A stretch of 64,000 bases of DNA from Micropterus salmoides (lineage: Eukaryota > Chordata > Actinopteri > Centrarchiformes > Centrarchidae), in contig NW_024042261.1 in NCBI RefSeq assembly GCF_014851395.1, positions 32,379,942 to 32,443,941 on the forward strand, read 5' to 3'. A model generated the notes under the pieces. It was not told the DNA's origin. It saw only the letters and a program-made list of their open reading frames with translations, and searched no databases. Shown piece by piece: positions 24,101-36,560 of the stretch. Each line of letters begins with the position of its first letter. The stretch's first letter is position 1. Both the position numbers and the translations under genes were made by a program.

Positions 24101-24930
24101 GCTTCCGGTAAAGTGATGGCAGCTCAAAAGCAATGTTACAATCTGCCATAAAACAAAAATAAGAAATATGCATGGGTATCCATAATGAAGCAATAAGGGA
24201 AAAGGAGGAGGTCCGATATTAGGAAATTAAGTCTCAAAACCAAGTAAATTGTGAGTTGTGAAGGCAGAGCTCCTATGTAATTTTTACTTAAACAGTTTAC
24301 TTTTAAGCATTGTTTGCTAGTTTGTGAACAAATCTTAAGGTACTTTTGCATGCTCATAATTAAAATTTGCTAGCTAGCTAAAATAAGCAGAATTTAACAT
24401 ACAGCACTGATCTACAGTACTTTCAAAAGCACAAGAGTCAAGAGACAGTTTTGCTCAATATGGGACCTGTAAGAGTAATCTCTTAAGTTAAAGATCTTAT
24501 TTCTTGTGATTCTGACTGTCACGGCTTGTCCGTAGTTTTAAACTTTTGAGCCTAAGGTTTTTGTTTTCCAGAGTTATTTAGATGCTTTAACTGTAAGATC
24601 TCCTTCTCTAATAGATTTTATCAAAATTTGAATCGGTTATGACCAAAATGTGATTTCAGTCAGCTTCAACAACATAGCTGAAATGTATGATTTATAAATA
24701 AAAATATATAATATATATAAAAATATATAAATAATTGCAAAACACAGATCTGTGGGATTTGTTTTGAATGCGCAGACATTTTTGAACATGAGCAGAAATC
24801 TTGACACACATGAACTATTAAAGTCCAGGGGTTACAAATTAATTAAAAAGAGTTAATTTATCATTGACGTGAATAGTTGCCACAAGCACATTTAAAGAGG
24901 TTACTTCACCAAACAGACACAAGACACAAT
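21116..24930. other. Intergenic, mostly unassigned
   Basis: No confirmed gene. One candidate TATA-plus-short-ORF arrangement at 22318-22523 is listed separately. Open frames on both strands at 21890-22129 show no family signature. A (TA)-rich low-complexity tract lies at 24690-24735. Confidence 0.45.
22318..22523 (+). other. Candidate TATA box with short ORF and splice donor
   Basis: A TATAAAAG box at 22318-22325 is followed by an ATG at 22368 in good context (G at -3 and +4). A 51-codon open frame runs to TAA at 22521-22523; it is noticeably less AT-rich than its flanks and Pro/Ser-rich (SNARLSASSAPQISLCLPAA). A GTAAGG donor-like site at 22520-22525 overlaps the stop. It could be a first exon, a lncRNA start or chance. 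No homologue is recognised. Confidence 0.2.
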
Positions 24931-25190
24931 AGAGGTCAGAAGAGTAAATCATGTGTGTTGACTCAACAGAGATAACATTAAATGAGAAAAGTTCATCTAC
25001 AGGAGAATAAATATTTGAAAGCAATACAGAATGCCTCAGAGCCTTACTGCATAATATTTATTTTTATTATTTATTTTTCTTTAGCCTGAATTTTGTTTTC
25101 CTTCACACATAAATTTCTACCATAAATTGATGCAGAAACAAATTCACCAGAATGCAGAAAATTTGCTGGGGGAGGACCCCCAGATCCCAT
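24931..25190 (+). repeat. Direct repeat copy A of a teleost element
   Basis: Paired with 25971-26270. Shared segments include AAATGAGAAAAG, ATCTACAGGAGAA, ACAGAATGC, CCATAAATTG, TGCAGAAACA, TTCACCAGAATGCAG and the G/C-symmetric GGGGGAGGACCCCCAGA. The copies are diverged and offset by about 1.04-1.08 kb. I recognise the GGGGGAG/CCCCCAGAC motif from teleost non-coding elements but cannot name the family. Confidence 0.6.
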
Positions 25191-25970
25191 GCTTCAGTGA
25201 ATATTGAACCAAAACCTACACCCTTGAGCATGAGTCAGTCAGTTTTTAGCAATGATTAGTGAACTTGCATTACTGTACAAAAGTACACTAAGCAGCTGAC
25301 ATTACAAAGGATGAACTGTATTGTGATGGCTGCATCCTGGCAGACAAAGTCTAAGGTGTTAAAGGAGCATATTCCACTGCAATTACAGGTATGCGATTCT
25401 AATCCACAACACGTCTTTCTGTCAAATTCAGCGAATATCTCCTCATAGTCAGCTAGTTGTCTTTTCTGTGTGTGCACCGGGAAAAAAAAGTGGCTCGGAC
25501 CAAGCCACAGAACTATTCCAGCCATTCCAGCCATGATTTGTGCGTCACAACTTAGCTAATGTTAGTTACATTTCTTGCTGTGTTGTTGTGTGCTTTCAAA
25601 GGTGTCATATACACTGGGGACGCTGGGGACATGTTTCTGCCACTTTTTGAAATTCCTGATTTTGTCCCCACCACTTTTTAAAGCATAATTTGTTGAAAAC
25701 AAATGTTCAGAAATATAGCTTTCAGTTGGTAACAAATGAAAATCCCTTTAGAAAGGTTTATTTGCACATTAAGAAAACATGCAATGCAATATAACATAGA
25801 AGAAACAAATGTACATTGTCCAAAAAAGTAACTTAAGCAAAAAAAAAAGAAGCTACTGATTATAAAATGACCCAAAAACGTGCATGCACCAATCTGTAAC
25901 TTTAACAACTTCTTGACACAGTTTCTTTTTGGCCAAGTTTCCCGTTCTCTCCCTTTGAACATGACAAAAG

Positions 25971-26270
25971 AGGAGAAAAGTCTAAATCATGCCTACATAT
26001 GTGTTGCCTCAGCAGGGATGATATTACATGAGAAAAGCTGATCTACAGGAGAAACAGACCTGAAAAGCTACACAGAATGCATGAGAGATACACTGCATTA
26101 TCATACTAATATATTTTTAAATGTCTACTTCCACCTGAATTTTATGTTTCCTTTTACATAAATAAAAACATTTCCACCATAAATTGGTGCAGAAACATTC
26201 ACCAGAATGCAGGAAATTAAGTATTTAAAGATCAAAATTTCCTGGGGGAGTTCCCCCCAGACCCCCACTC
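25971..26270 (+). repeat. Direct repeat copy B, with TCCCCACCACTTTT motifs nearby
   Basis: Second copy of the 24931-25190 unit, with about 16 extra bases (GTATTTAAAGATCAAA) before the GGGGGAG motif. The neighbourhood holds ACTGGGGACGCTGGGGACAT at 25613-25632 and two copies of the phrase TCCCCACCACTTTT (near 25665 and 26402), so the whole 24.9-26.4 kb block may be one or more nested copies of a single family. The minus-strand open frame at 25678-25962 lies between the copies and looks non-coding. Confidence 0.55.
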
Positions 26271-26494
26271 ATATATCTTGGCATTGATGATATCTTTAAA
26301 ACACTGTTTAAGGATCTTTTTGTCTTGTTCTCGTGAACCTAATAACACATATCGTAATGTCTCATGAGCTAAGTGTCTCTTCACACCCGTGAGCCCCTGT
26401 ATCCCCACCACTTTTCAACACAAAGTGATGCTCTTGTTTGCTCTATATCATGGCATTTGTCATGGGGTTGGATTTATCCAGAATCGCATTGATA

Positions 26495-26960
26495 TATAGA
26501 TAGACAGATAGATATCTTTATTGTCTGTCCCAAAACAGTGACAGAAATTCTCCTTCGACAAGGCTCATTTAAAACAATTAAAACACACACTTCAAATGCC
26601 CAATTAAAACCTACATAAAAACAGCAGCTGTACAATGTCTACTTTTTGTTTTTCAGAGTGGTTATTGCAGACAGTGTGAAAGATTTCTTGTAAATGTTTT
26701 TCTGGGCCAGTGGAACTTTATATCGTCTGATGGCAGTAACTGGAAAGAGTGGTGGAGAGGGTGAGAGGGGTCTCCTGTGATCAGAGTGGCCTTCCTGATC
26801 ACAGAGCGATTGTACAGTTCAGATAAGGGGGTTTGTGATGAGCCATTATCTTGCTGCAGTGTTTTATTATGTGGGAGACTTTTGTTTTATGTTTGGCAGT
26901 GAGGAGGTTGCACCAGGATGAGATGTTGAAGGTGAGAATGGATTCAATGTGAGTGAACAG
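26495..26960 (-). mobile_element. LINE 3' end on minus strand (Rex1-like)
   Basis: Read on the minus strand, the segment near 26640-26740 gives RRYKVPLAQKNIYKKSF, ITTLKNKK and a stop, which fits the C-terminus of a teleost LINE reverse transcriptase ORF. It is followed by a 3' UTR ending TTTTGGGACAGACAATAAAG and a (GATA)n-type tail at 26495-26520. The upstream coding part (DPSHPL) is in another frame, so at least one frameshift is present. It is a 5'-truncated, dead copy. Confidence 0.65.
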
Positions 26961-28520
26961 TAAACCAGAGTTTACCTTTATCTTATTTGGAGCAGTTTTG
27001 CCTGAACCTGAGGTTGCTTTGTAACTAAACTCAGCATTGTAATTGCACCAATGTATAGAATAAATACTATATAATAATAATAAATAATTATTGGTAAAAT
27101 GTCAAATTTTTCTGATGATAATGCTAGGAATCTATTGCCGTGGCTTGTTCTGTGCTTGGAAATGTGATATTTGCACATTGCCTATTCTCATATGTGTAGG
27201 TGTTATCATGACATTCAATGTCTCCAGTAACAATTAAAGTACATGCAGTGATAACAGAATAGCACTCAAGGCTTTTTTTTGGAGCACACAATGCTTACCT
27301 ACCGTTTAATTGTGTAATTAACATACATGAATCTTAAGCTCATCTTAATTGAATTGCGTTGCTTTTAATTAAGGGCTATTTTAAAGCTGTAATGGGACAC
27401 ACTGCTATCACTCTTTGTCTGATAAATGCAGGGGGTAGGGCAAATGAACATGCCCCTTCTTTAATGAAAATCAAGAGATTGAGCTTTAATAATGTCTGAA
27501 GTGCTAAAAACGTTTAGCTAAACGCTAAAAACAAAGAGACAGAGGCTTGTCCGGTGTTTTGTAATGAATTTCACTGCAGGTGATATTTGACATGTCACAA
27601 GCTAAATAAATAAGATAAAAAACAAGAAACACGACTTTGTCCTCCCAGGATTTTGCCTGATATATTTCTCTCATATTATTTTGCTTCACTTGACGCTTTG
27701 TCTATCATGATTGATAGAAATTATACAGTTATTGTAAACAGAGGACAAATCCACTGCCTATTTCTAGAAAATGTAATAATAGGAAAGGTGCTTTTGTCAC
27801 ATAGATTTAACAAAAGTAACAGACCATTAGTGTTCTCTCATAAGCCTCTGCCCCAGGAGGTGGAGACAATCTCAAAAGTGGACAGTTTCACTTCAAAGAA
27901 TTGTCCATACATATGACATTACAATATAATGAGCCACATGTCTCTGTATGTAATTTCTTGGTTATATCCATTCTGTGCTGGCTATAATCAATGCACTGTA
28001 ATGTATTGGTACTGCTTCACCATAGAGGCTTTGGTAATGTGCAACCGAGGAAATACATTGTGTAATATCATCTCAATGTCATCCCAGAGATTATCGTGAA
28101 ATAGCTTTGGAGTTACTGATGAAACTGAAAGCTTGAACTAATAATAGCATGAACAAATAATGCATCATCAACTCAGCAGATGAAAATGAGTGATCAAGGG
28201 AACAGGCTTTAAGTGCTGGTTTAAATGAGAGACAACCACTTTTCACCAAAATGCCTTGCTTCAGCTAGTTATTTCATATAGTTCTTGCAAAACTTCAAAG
28301 AACCTCTGGAGTGAACTTGTTACATCCAATCAAAAGTGTTTGCAAAGGCTTAGAGTATGCATAGCTAGCTAGCCAGTGTGTGATTACAGCCACACCACCA
28401 CTCAAAACACAGGCTGAGGAATTTCTTCCTCTTTGAATGTTGAACATTTGTTCATAAAAAACACCCCCATTCATGTTGATTCAGTGGCATCATAATTAGA
28501 TTTTTGTTAAGCAAACTTAA
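26961..28520. other. Intergenic, with candidate conserved block
   Basis: No gene. The 27290-27600 block is listed separately. GCTAGCTAGCCAG near 28365 is a short GCTA run. Confidence 0.45.
27290..27600. promoter_or_regulatory. Candidate conserved non-coding element
   Basis: Dense homeobox-type cores (GTTTAATTGTGTAATTAACA, TTAATTGAATTGCG, CTTTTAATTAAGGG, GCTTTAATAATG) with interspersed ordered sequence and no repeat signature. It also has a short dyad, AACGTTTAGCTAAACGCT. The style fits deeply conserved vertebrate enhancers, but conservation cannot be tested here. Confidence 0.3.
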
Positions 28521-28757
28521 TGGTAAATGGACTGCATTTATGTGGCGTATTTACATATATAGCGATTTTCTAGTCTATTGACCACTCATAGCGCTTCACA
28601 ACACATTTACCCATTCACACACACTTCATACACTGGTGGCAGAGACTGCCATGCATGGTGTCAACCTAATCATCAGGAGCAGTCAGGAGCTCAGTGCCTT
28701 GCTCAAGGACACTTTGACACTCTCTCTGGAGGAGCCGGGAATCGAACCAAGATCCTT
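28521..28757 (-). mobile_element. tRNA-derived SINE, head-truncated, minus strand
   Basis: On the minus strand it begins within a tRNA-like head: GGTTCGATTCCCGGCTCC (28731-28748) is a good Pol III B box. It continues through CCTTGAGCAAGGCACTGA and the TGCCACCAGTGTATGAAGTG body and ends in TGCAGTCCATTTACCA. The A box is missing, so it is truncated and cannot act as a promoter. The right flank has a tandem AATAAAAGGAAC duplication. This is a very common teleost family. Confidence 0.75.
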
Positions 28758-30600
28758 TTAATAAAAGGAACAATAAAAGGAACCTCCTTTGATTATTAAA
28801 TATATCATACACCTGTACAAATATCTCAATGTAACTTCACATTTTCACCACCACCAAGAAGGAGTGTGAAGGTGCACTCGCCAACAGTATTAAAGTGTGT
28901 TCTTTTGAGTTTTTCCTGTTTACAGGCTGGCCATCCTCCGGTCTGTATTTTGAACAACAGAAAGACAGTGGGAGCACTTGTGGTCTGCTGGTCATCCCAT
29001 GCCCTGCTAGTTCCCGCTGCAGGGAATGAGAGATGCTTTGGCATGATGATGTCTACTTTACCATGATTACTGACTGTTTGGAAAACAAATCTGTTTATTC
29101 CCACAAGACCAACCCTTCTTGCTAAGGAAAATTGGTTTTTTTGTGGAGCCATCAGAAAATTAGCCTTTAGGCAAAAATTGGTATTTCAAAACATTGGGAT
29201 GCTTGATGTAAAACACATCAGTTTATCAATTTTATCTATACCAATTTTGTGGTGGCTTAATTTGATGGTATTCTTTAAACGAAAGCAAATTTAATGTGTT
29301 CGTAGAGACTGTCGAATAGCTGTTGACACTGATAAAATGCTGGTATACTCAACAGCCTCCAGCAGGTCTATTACACACTTTGTCGTGATACCAGGTTGCA
29401 TGGTATGAGTATCAATGGAAGTAGACCATGGATTTACACTTTGAAGACCATTTAATGAAGCAGATGTGATTCTGAAGCCCCCCCCCCCCCCAAAAAAAAC
29501 GTAAACTCAAAACAAGAAGCCCAAAAAAACTTTTTAAAAAAGCAGTCAATCACATGAGTGATCACTCACTGAAAAGGATGGTATAGGTGTATATTTCTGG
29601 TTTATCTTACCAATGTACTGGTCTAGCACGTGGGCTGTGAATGTAACAAGATGAAAAGTGCATATTTTCAAATCAAATCAAATATTTATAAATTACTATA
29701 TTTATAGAACGTATAAGCAAAAAAAAAAGGACTAAATGACATGTTAATGTATAATATTTGTCATCAGACACAATTAACTGTAAATTGGTATGTGTTTTAT
29801 TACCATCGCCCACATATCATGCTCATGCTGCGTGTTCCAATTAGCAAAATTGTAGGGAGCGGCCTGGTGCGGTGAGCTTTATTGTAGGCAGAGAAATTTT
29901 AGTTTGTCCTTTTCTAATGATTTAGCCTATCTAAGGTATCATCTATTTCTGTTTCCACAACATTCTGAAAACAAAACCTGTATTTAATTCCACATATTTT
30001 TCTCATATGGCTGTGATTTCCAAAAGGATAACAGCAAACAAAACTTGGCTCAACAACACAACACTCAAAACGACGTTTGCACAGTCTGGGTTAGAGAGTG
30101 TGTGTGTCCATCTGCCACAACTTGGTCATTGCAGTTCCTTTGCTTATTGATTTTATCGCTTCAGTTTCATGTTCTGTCTCTTTTCTACTCTCTTGCCACT
30201 GATAAAACCAATGTCCCTCTTGACTTTTCCCCGGCTGCTTTTTCTAGACCCTCCCTAGCAGCCGATCCTCTGTACATTTTGTGTAATTTCAGATCTGTAC
30301 ATTAGAAATGCCAATTGTCCATATGTCAGTGTTTACTTTAATTCAGCTGCATTTAACAGTGAAGCACATTTCATCCCACAATTTATAAACCCATTTTGTA
30401 CCACATTAAACAAGAAAATTGTATATTTTGAATGTTTGGTGGCTCATGCAATTCACAGACTTAACTTGCTGTAGTAAAGTTTTTTTTTTAATTACTAAAC
30501 CCTTTAAACCCATGTTATGTACAAACTGTACCTTTAAGTAGTCTAATATTGTTTGTTTATGTATCTTAAGAGTCTTGTTATATGTTTCTTTTTCATTTTG
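28758..30600. other. Intergenic, unassigned
   Basis: No gene is recognised. Overlapping open frames at 28826-29152 (-) and 28866-29066 (+) in a less AT-rich patch have no family motif. A 14-nt C run followed by eight A lies at 29478-29499. Confidence 0.45.
29478..29499 (+). repeat. Homopolymer junction C14-A8
   Basis: Fourteen C at 29478-29491 followed by eight A. This is a likely site of length variation and sequencing error. Confidence 0.95.
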
Positions 30601-30730
30601 CGTCTGCTTGGTGGTTGTATTTGTAACTGTGCTCTATCAATATGCTGCTATTTTGGCCAGGTCTCTCTTGAAAAAGATGTTTTAAATGTCATTGGGATCA
30701 TCTGGTTAAATAAAGGTTAAATTAAAAAAA
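30601..30730 (+). mobile_element. Non-LTR retrotransposon 3' UTR tail
   Basis: The phrases TTTGGCCAGGTCTCTCTTGA and CATCTGGTTAAATAAAGGTT followed by A-rich sequence are the characteristic 3' end of a common teleost LINE. It ends in AAATAAAGGTTAAATTAAAAAAA. No ORF remains. Confidence 0.6.
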
Positions 30731-30799
30731 GTCTCATACATCTGGAGCAGACACTTGCTTACATAGCTGGTTTATAGTCTTGCTCTTAGAGCTCCTGCT

Positions 30800-31300
30800 C
30801 TAAGTAAATGATTCACTCGCATGTTGTCTTGATACCCCAGTAACAATGTGATGCGTCTAATTACAACTCAATTATCTGAATTATCAATGTAGAAATTGTC
30901 ACAATCTCATGTGATTTTTAAATACCCCTCTCTGAGCTTGGCATTTCTGTCACGATCACAGGCTTTGTAATTAAATGGGGTTTGTCTACACATGGATCAT
31001 TGCTTTCAGCTGATTAAAGAATGATAGGAAAGACTGTATAAATCAAAGACAACCAACCCAACTAATTAGCTATCCTAACCATTACATCCACTAACAACTG
31101 CTGGAGGTGGTTTTACTTACATAATCAACTTCATTATTATGTTGTGTCACTGCAACTTGTAATGGATCTGATCTGAGAGCAAGCTCGGAAAAGCATAGTG
31201 GGAGAAAAGGCACACTGGGTCAATAAATCCTCTGTAAGGCCATATTTGAATGAGATAAAGAAACAAGAGCTGCTACAGGTGAAAACAAACTTAAAGCTAT
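30800..31300. promoter_or_regulatory. Candidate conserved non-coding element
   Basis: Sequence with GTCTAATTACAACTCAATTA, GGCTTTGTAATTAAATGGGG, CAGCTGATTAAAGAATGATA and CAACTAATTAGCTATCC: repeated homeobox-type cores and an E-box (CAGCTG) in non-repetitive DNA. The regulatory call is inference from texture and position in the fam181b desert. Confidence 0.3.
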
Positions 31301-31609
31301 TTTTTAGATACTCGTTCCCAAGGGCAAACAGGGGACTGGTTCATTTCAATTACTGAGTCTGGTGAAACACTTGGCTGGCTTGATTCTAATTTGTCTTTAT
31401 ATCAATTAATAAACCTTGACAGCAACATTACATCAAGGTACAACCTAAAGTATGAAGGACATGCCATTACTTAATGGTTAAAAAACAGAACTCTGCATTG
31501 ACATTATGTGAATACAAAACAACTCAATCACACAGGGGATAATATAATCCACTAACAACAAAAAATCTTTAGCAATTGTCTGCATTGAGTAAAGACTGTG
31601 CCCTCAAAA

Positions 31610-31990
31610 GGTTCACCTTCAGAGAAGGGCTATTGTGTTTCTCCTGATATGGCGCTGATGCTAATCAGTGTGGATTGCATTTTATGCCTTAAGGCAGGAA
31701 AATGTGCTGATGAGAGCCCCACAATAAATGAACCTTATCACCTAATGGTATCTCGGCCCACCCTGTGACTTACTGAAAAAGCCATTGCTAAATGTCACAT
31801 GTGCACATGTACCATAATTAGAGACAAATAAATGGTCCACGGATAGACTGATCAGTCATCATTATTGCTGATGGCAAACTCAGGGGTCTCTTGGAAACAC
31901 TATCTCTGACTTTAAATACCATCCACAATTTTGAGCACAGACAAATATTTTAGTCGCTGCTCAAATCATTAGAAAAGCACAACTATTGGT
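31610..31990. promoter_or_regulatory. Candidate conserved non-coding element
   Basis: Contains GCGCTGATGCTAATCAGTGT, ACATGTGCACATGT (a 14-bp palindrome at 31798-31811), CCATAATTAGAGACAAATAA and CATCATTATTGCTGATGGCA. There is no repeat signature, base composition is balanced and motif density is high. Function is inferred only. Confidence 0.3.
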
Positions 31991-34900
31991 ATTGACCTCA
32001 ACAGAGGGGACACCTGAAAAGTCCAATCTTGTTAACATTAATATATCCTGCATATGTTTTATACTTGTGCTCTAAAATTACAACTTACATCACATTACAA
32101 AGCCCTGAACACATTTAAGATTACTTTAAAACACACAATTACTAAGTGTTTAATTTTCACATGTAAATGTCTTTGACAAAGAGCTTGAGATCACTACACC
32201 TTTGATTTACCTTTGTCTAATTTACAATAATTATCTTCATATGTCATCATCATTAAAATTAAACAACAGTAAGCACGGTATGACAGCGCTATCCATCCCA
32301 ATCATGCATCCAGAAAATCAATATGGATGTATCTGATTGCTGACTATTTTAGGTGCCTATATCTGAATTATAAATATAGGGTAAATTTATAGTATCAAAA
32401 TATTATAGCTTTGCCTTGCAGTGCTGCACAATTTCCTCCACTAGTGTTACTTTGCAAAAGAAAAGCCACTCAGCTTCAATATGTTATGATATGTCAAACT
32501 TTCTGGTCAAAATCATAGATTATGAAGGTGATAAGTGGGTAACTGTCAATACACTGTAAAGAGATTTTAAGTGTAATTCAGGATGAATACAAATCTTCAC
32601 ATGAATATAAAACAAATCATGGTCCTATATGAAGACTGTAATAGAGTTCATCTGTGCCTTGTGAAATCAAGATTATCACTCCAACCAAATACTTGAGCAT
32701 ATGTGTTTTTAGGATGGAAACGCCCCATAGAGCAGGGCTAAGTAGGCAATCACTCATTTTGAATAACGGCAGAGGTGAAATGTAAGTAAACTCTGTGAAT
32801 GTGCATGACCACCCAAGTGCCAGATGCTGAGAGCTGGTGCCAACATGGCATGTGAGTGACTCATTAAATCAGAAGAGTGGAAACCATTGGCTTTTCTCTG
32901 ATGGCTCTGTCGCTCATTCAAACCAGCAGCACTTCTGCCCGAGACTTTCTTCGATCAGGGAAAGCAGCCAGCTGGGACAGTTCCCGATTCATTATTGGCA
33001 TGAAAAAAAGAAATTTTTAAAAATAGCATTGAGCATAGGACCATGGGGAGGCAGGCTATGATATTAGAGAAAGGAAAACAGTTTCCTGTAAGCAGCAGAT
33101 TACGAAAACATTAAGCAACAATTACGGTAATGAGAGTTATTGAAGCGGCAAGGTAGCAGACAAGCTGTGTGCATCTGGTTGCTGCATCTGGCTGCAGTGG
33201 CAGAGCATCCAAAGGGGCAGGAAGGCATTCATTTGTTATAGCCATTCCTTCCCTGTGGATGGAGAAATGGCATGTCAGTAATTGTCATGTTCTGAAACAA
33301 TCTCACAGGTTGCATGTTGATGCATGCGCTGTTATGGATACTAAGTGCACTGTCAGAAATTTTTAAGATATCATTTAGGGTAAATTGAGGGAATGGCTTT
33401 CAGTGGGCAATTAGTGTCTCTCCCTCTGTGTTAAGAGATGAGCACAAGATAGATATTATTATCAAATGTTGATAGGACTCAAATCTCCATCTTTTATTTT
33501 GGCAAATACAGACACAGAGAACAGCCAAACTTTGCTCTGTATTATCTGTATTATCAATACTAATGCAATCAAACTTTATTTGGAGCGTAATATCTACTGC
33601 TTCAAAACAATTTTGATTAGGATTATGCTATGTAATACACAACAAAGTGGATTTTGTGCAGTTTATGCTTACCAAAACCCTTCATTTGATAAACTCACAT
33701 ATTATTGCTATTGTCATTGTCATTTTATCTGTCTTCCATACATTCAACCACAGATACTGCACAGGTACTACATGCATGCAAAAAAAAAATAAAACTTGTT
33801 TTTATGTTTATACTGGGCTTAAACAAAACAGTGCATGGTTCCAAGCCAGCCTGGTTTTTCTCAACATCTGCAGGAGAAAAGAATTTGACAATTAAATTTA
33901 AAAAGACCTTTTTACCTAGCCTAATTAACATAACGCCTTGCCATTATATAGATAGAATACTTAATCCCATCTGTTGACATCATCAGGCTCTTTTAAATGG
34001 TGCATATCCACATTATGCCACTATCTTTGATGCAGATTTCAGAAGTCTGGAAATGATCATTTTAATAATTTAGTCTAGTCTAGTCAAGTCTGTATTAGAC
34101 AGTATTGTGGATCACTGCCATCCTCACTAAACATATAGACACCATCCACTCTGACACAATGAATTGCATAGTGCATCTGATGATCACAATCAACTGACAT
34201 TTTGTTTTTTATTTATTTTGTGTTGCATTCATTCCCACTTCCTGGTTTGTCACTGGCAATTTAGAGTACAATACTGAATCCTGACCTCACTGCACCCAGC
34301 AGTCCATTTAATCAAGGAGTGGGATTAAGGCTGAGCAGCCCAGGCCCAAACGAGATGTACAGTAACGTGACTCTCTACTAGGGACTCAAGATGGATGGGC
34401 TGGGCTATAGTCTGGATGGAACGCCTCCATTGGGCCGTTTGGCCTGGTGGAGCCCATCAATCAGGGCGGCACCAGAGGTCTAGGCTGAGGCTGTGTAATG
34501 ATCCGAACAGCATGTGGCCAAGCCATCCCTGGCTGCTCAGGTGTAAGGGTCTGCCCTGTCCACCAGTCCTCTCAGCTCCTTCACTGTTATCATCCATCTT
34601 ATGCTGTCCGGATTCATGGAATGCAACAGATTTCAGTAGGTGTGATTTGAGAACATAACTTCAGTTCAAACTCAACACAAACTGTACATGGAGTTCAAAA
34701 TTAAACATGTTTTGATATTAATTTTTAACAGGTTCTCTCCATCAACCTAGAATTATTAGGTATTTAATTATCTCATTTGGTAAAGATTTGGAGAAGTAAA
34801 AAAAACAAAATCAACAATTAACCCCTGGTACACCTTACAGTAGCTTGTGCTTGGATAAAAATTCATGGGAGCTTGGGTTGCATGATGACTAGCATTGTAT

Positions 34901-35099
34901 TTGGATTTCTAATCATTCAAATCTAAAGCAGTGCACACGTGAAGACCAAACAGATCACTTTCCCTAATAGCTGTTGTACAGGTAGTTGCCATTTGCCATT
35001 TTTCATGTGCCCCATACTTACTGCAGTGTGGACGCTTCAATCTTTCTATAAAGTTCATTAAAGGACATATTTTATTGCACATAATGTGCTTTATACCCC

Positions 35100-36560
35100 T
35101 CACACAAACATATTATGCTCCTGGATGAAGGTGGCCTTATGAGTCCCATAAAGCAGCCCTCATGAATATGATTGTAAAAGCTGCTGCTCAGTATGGGCTC
35201 ACTGTGAAGGGAAGGTCATTTGGTAGAAAGCATGCACTGCAAAAATGTATGCTTATAAAGATGTCTTTGGTGGAGTTTCCAAGCTGCTGAAATACAACTG
35301 CTGCAGCCTAATGGACTTATTTCTCCCACTAGAAGTGATATCTGTGTTGGATTTCATTGTGTTCGGGACTAAATTAAAGCAAACCCATTCTTTGGTCAAG
35401 GATTTGTTTTATGTTGTCATGAGGTGGGAAACAGTCTGCTCCTAATGGAACTGAAATTCCATTATGAGCTCAATACTGCAATTATTTATTTTTGTTTCAT
35501 TGCCATCATACATTGAGTGTGCATGTAACCCCATATGTAAAGGTAAATGAGCATTGAATTGAACACATGAATCCTGCTCTTGTCTCCTGCTTGTTTATTT
35601 AATGGCATGCAAGACATTTTGGTGTATTTCCACGAATGTGATAAGGAGGGATGTTAAATCGACTAAGCATTTTTCATTTTTCTTATGTAATCAATGTCAA
35701 ATGATTTTTAAAAAGGCAGCGTGAATGAATGGCTGATAATTGCTTTTTGTTCTTCACTGATGATTACTAGGTTATGGAGGCATAGCAATTTCTGATTAAA
35801 ACCTCAAATTGGATTTGAAAACTGGGATTTGAGGTGTGAGGAGTGGCTTTATACAATGCATTTTATATGGATTTTAAATTCTGTTCTTTCTTTTGAATTT
35901 CAGGAAATCATTAAGAAGTATGCTTTAAAAGGTTTATTAATTTGATATTGATTGTTTCATTTACATGGAGAGGGATTTCACGCCCTTCTAAAATTGAAAG
36001 AGTAATATCCCCTCAAATCCTTGTAAGCCTATAAACCCCAGAGAAAGAATTTTTCCTGATAGAGTTGTAGCACCTCCAGTGCCTATTTTTTCTCTGTCAC
36101 ATCTTGTTAATCTCATCCATATATGGGCATCTAATCAGTGGGACCTTACTGAGTGAACTTCATAATTAAAGAATGTATTATTATTATGACTTTAATTATA
36201 TAACTATGTAACTTTGTTTTAATTAAAAATACCCATCCCCAACGGGAGCACAGTTTGGCTTTTGTGTGCAAGGGTGTAAAAGCAATTTCTTACCCTGCAC
36301 TAGCATGATTATTCTACAGTTCACCAACTCAGATTTCAGGAAGTATTCCACGACCTTGAAAATAAGTGAATGACAGTGATGGTCTTGTCTACCTATCACA
36401 GCATGCAAATTGCAAAATTGTATGCTCCATTACTGCTTGTAGTTTCCTCCAATCTCCACACAGCATTTCACATACTATGTCAAGGCATAAAAAGAACTCA
36501 TGGCCACTAATCTGGGGGTTAATAGCAGCCTTTTATAAAGGGTGGTGAGGGTGAACGTCC
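35100..36560. promoter_or_regulatory. Candidate conserved non-coding cluster
   Basis: Ordered, non-repetitive sequence with GGTGGCCTTATGAGTCCCAT, CCATTATGAGCTCAATACTG, AGGGATGTTAAATCGACTAA, GCATCTAATCAGTGGGACC and TCATAATTAAAGAATG. No coding frame persists across it. It may be several separate elements. Low confidence without alignment. Confidence 0.25.

Noticed and set aside
28826..29152. 108-aa minus-strand frame opposed by a 66-aa plus-strand frame
   Set aside because: Frames on both strands over the same DNA without motifs are typical of non-coding sequence with few stops.
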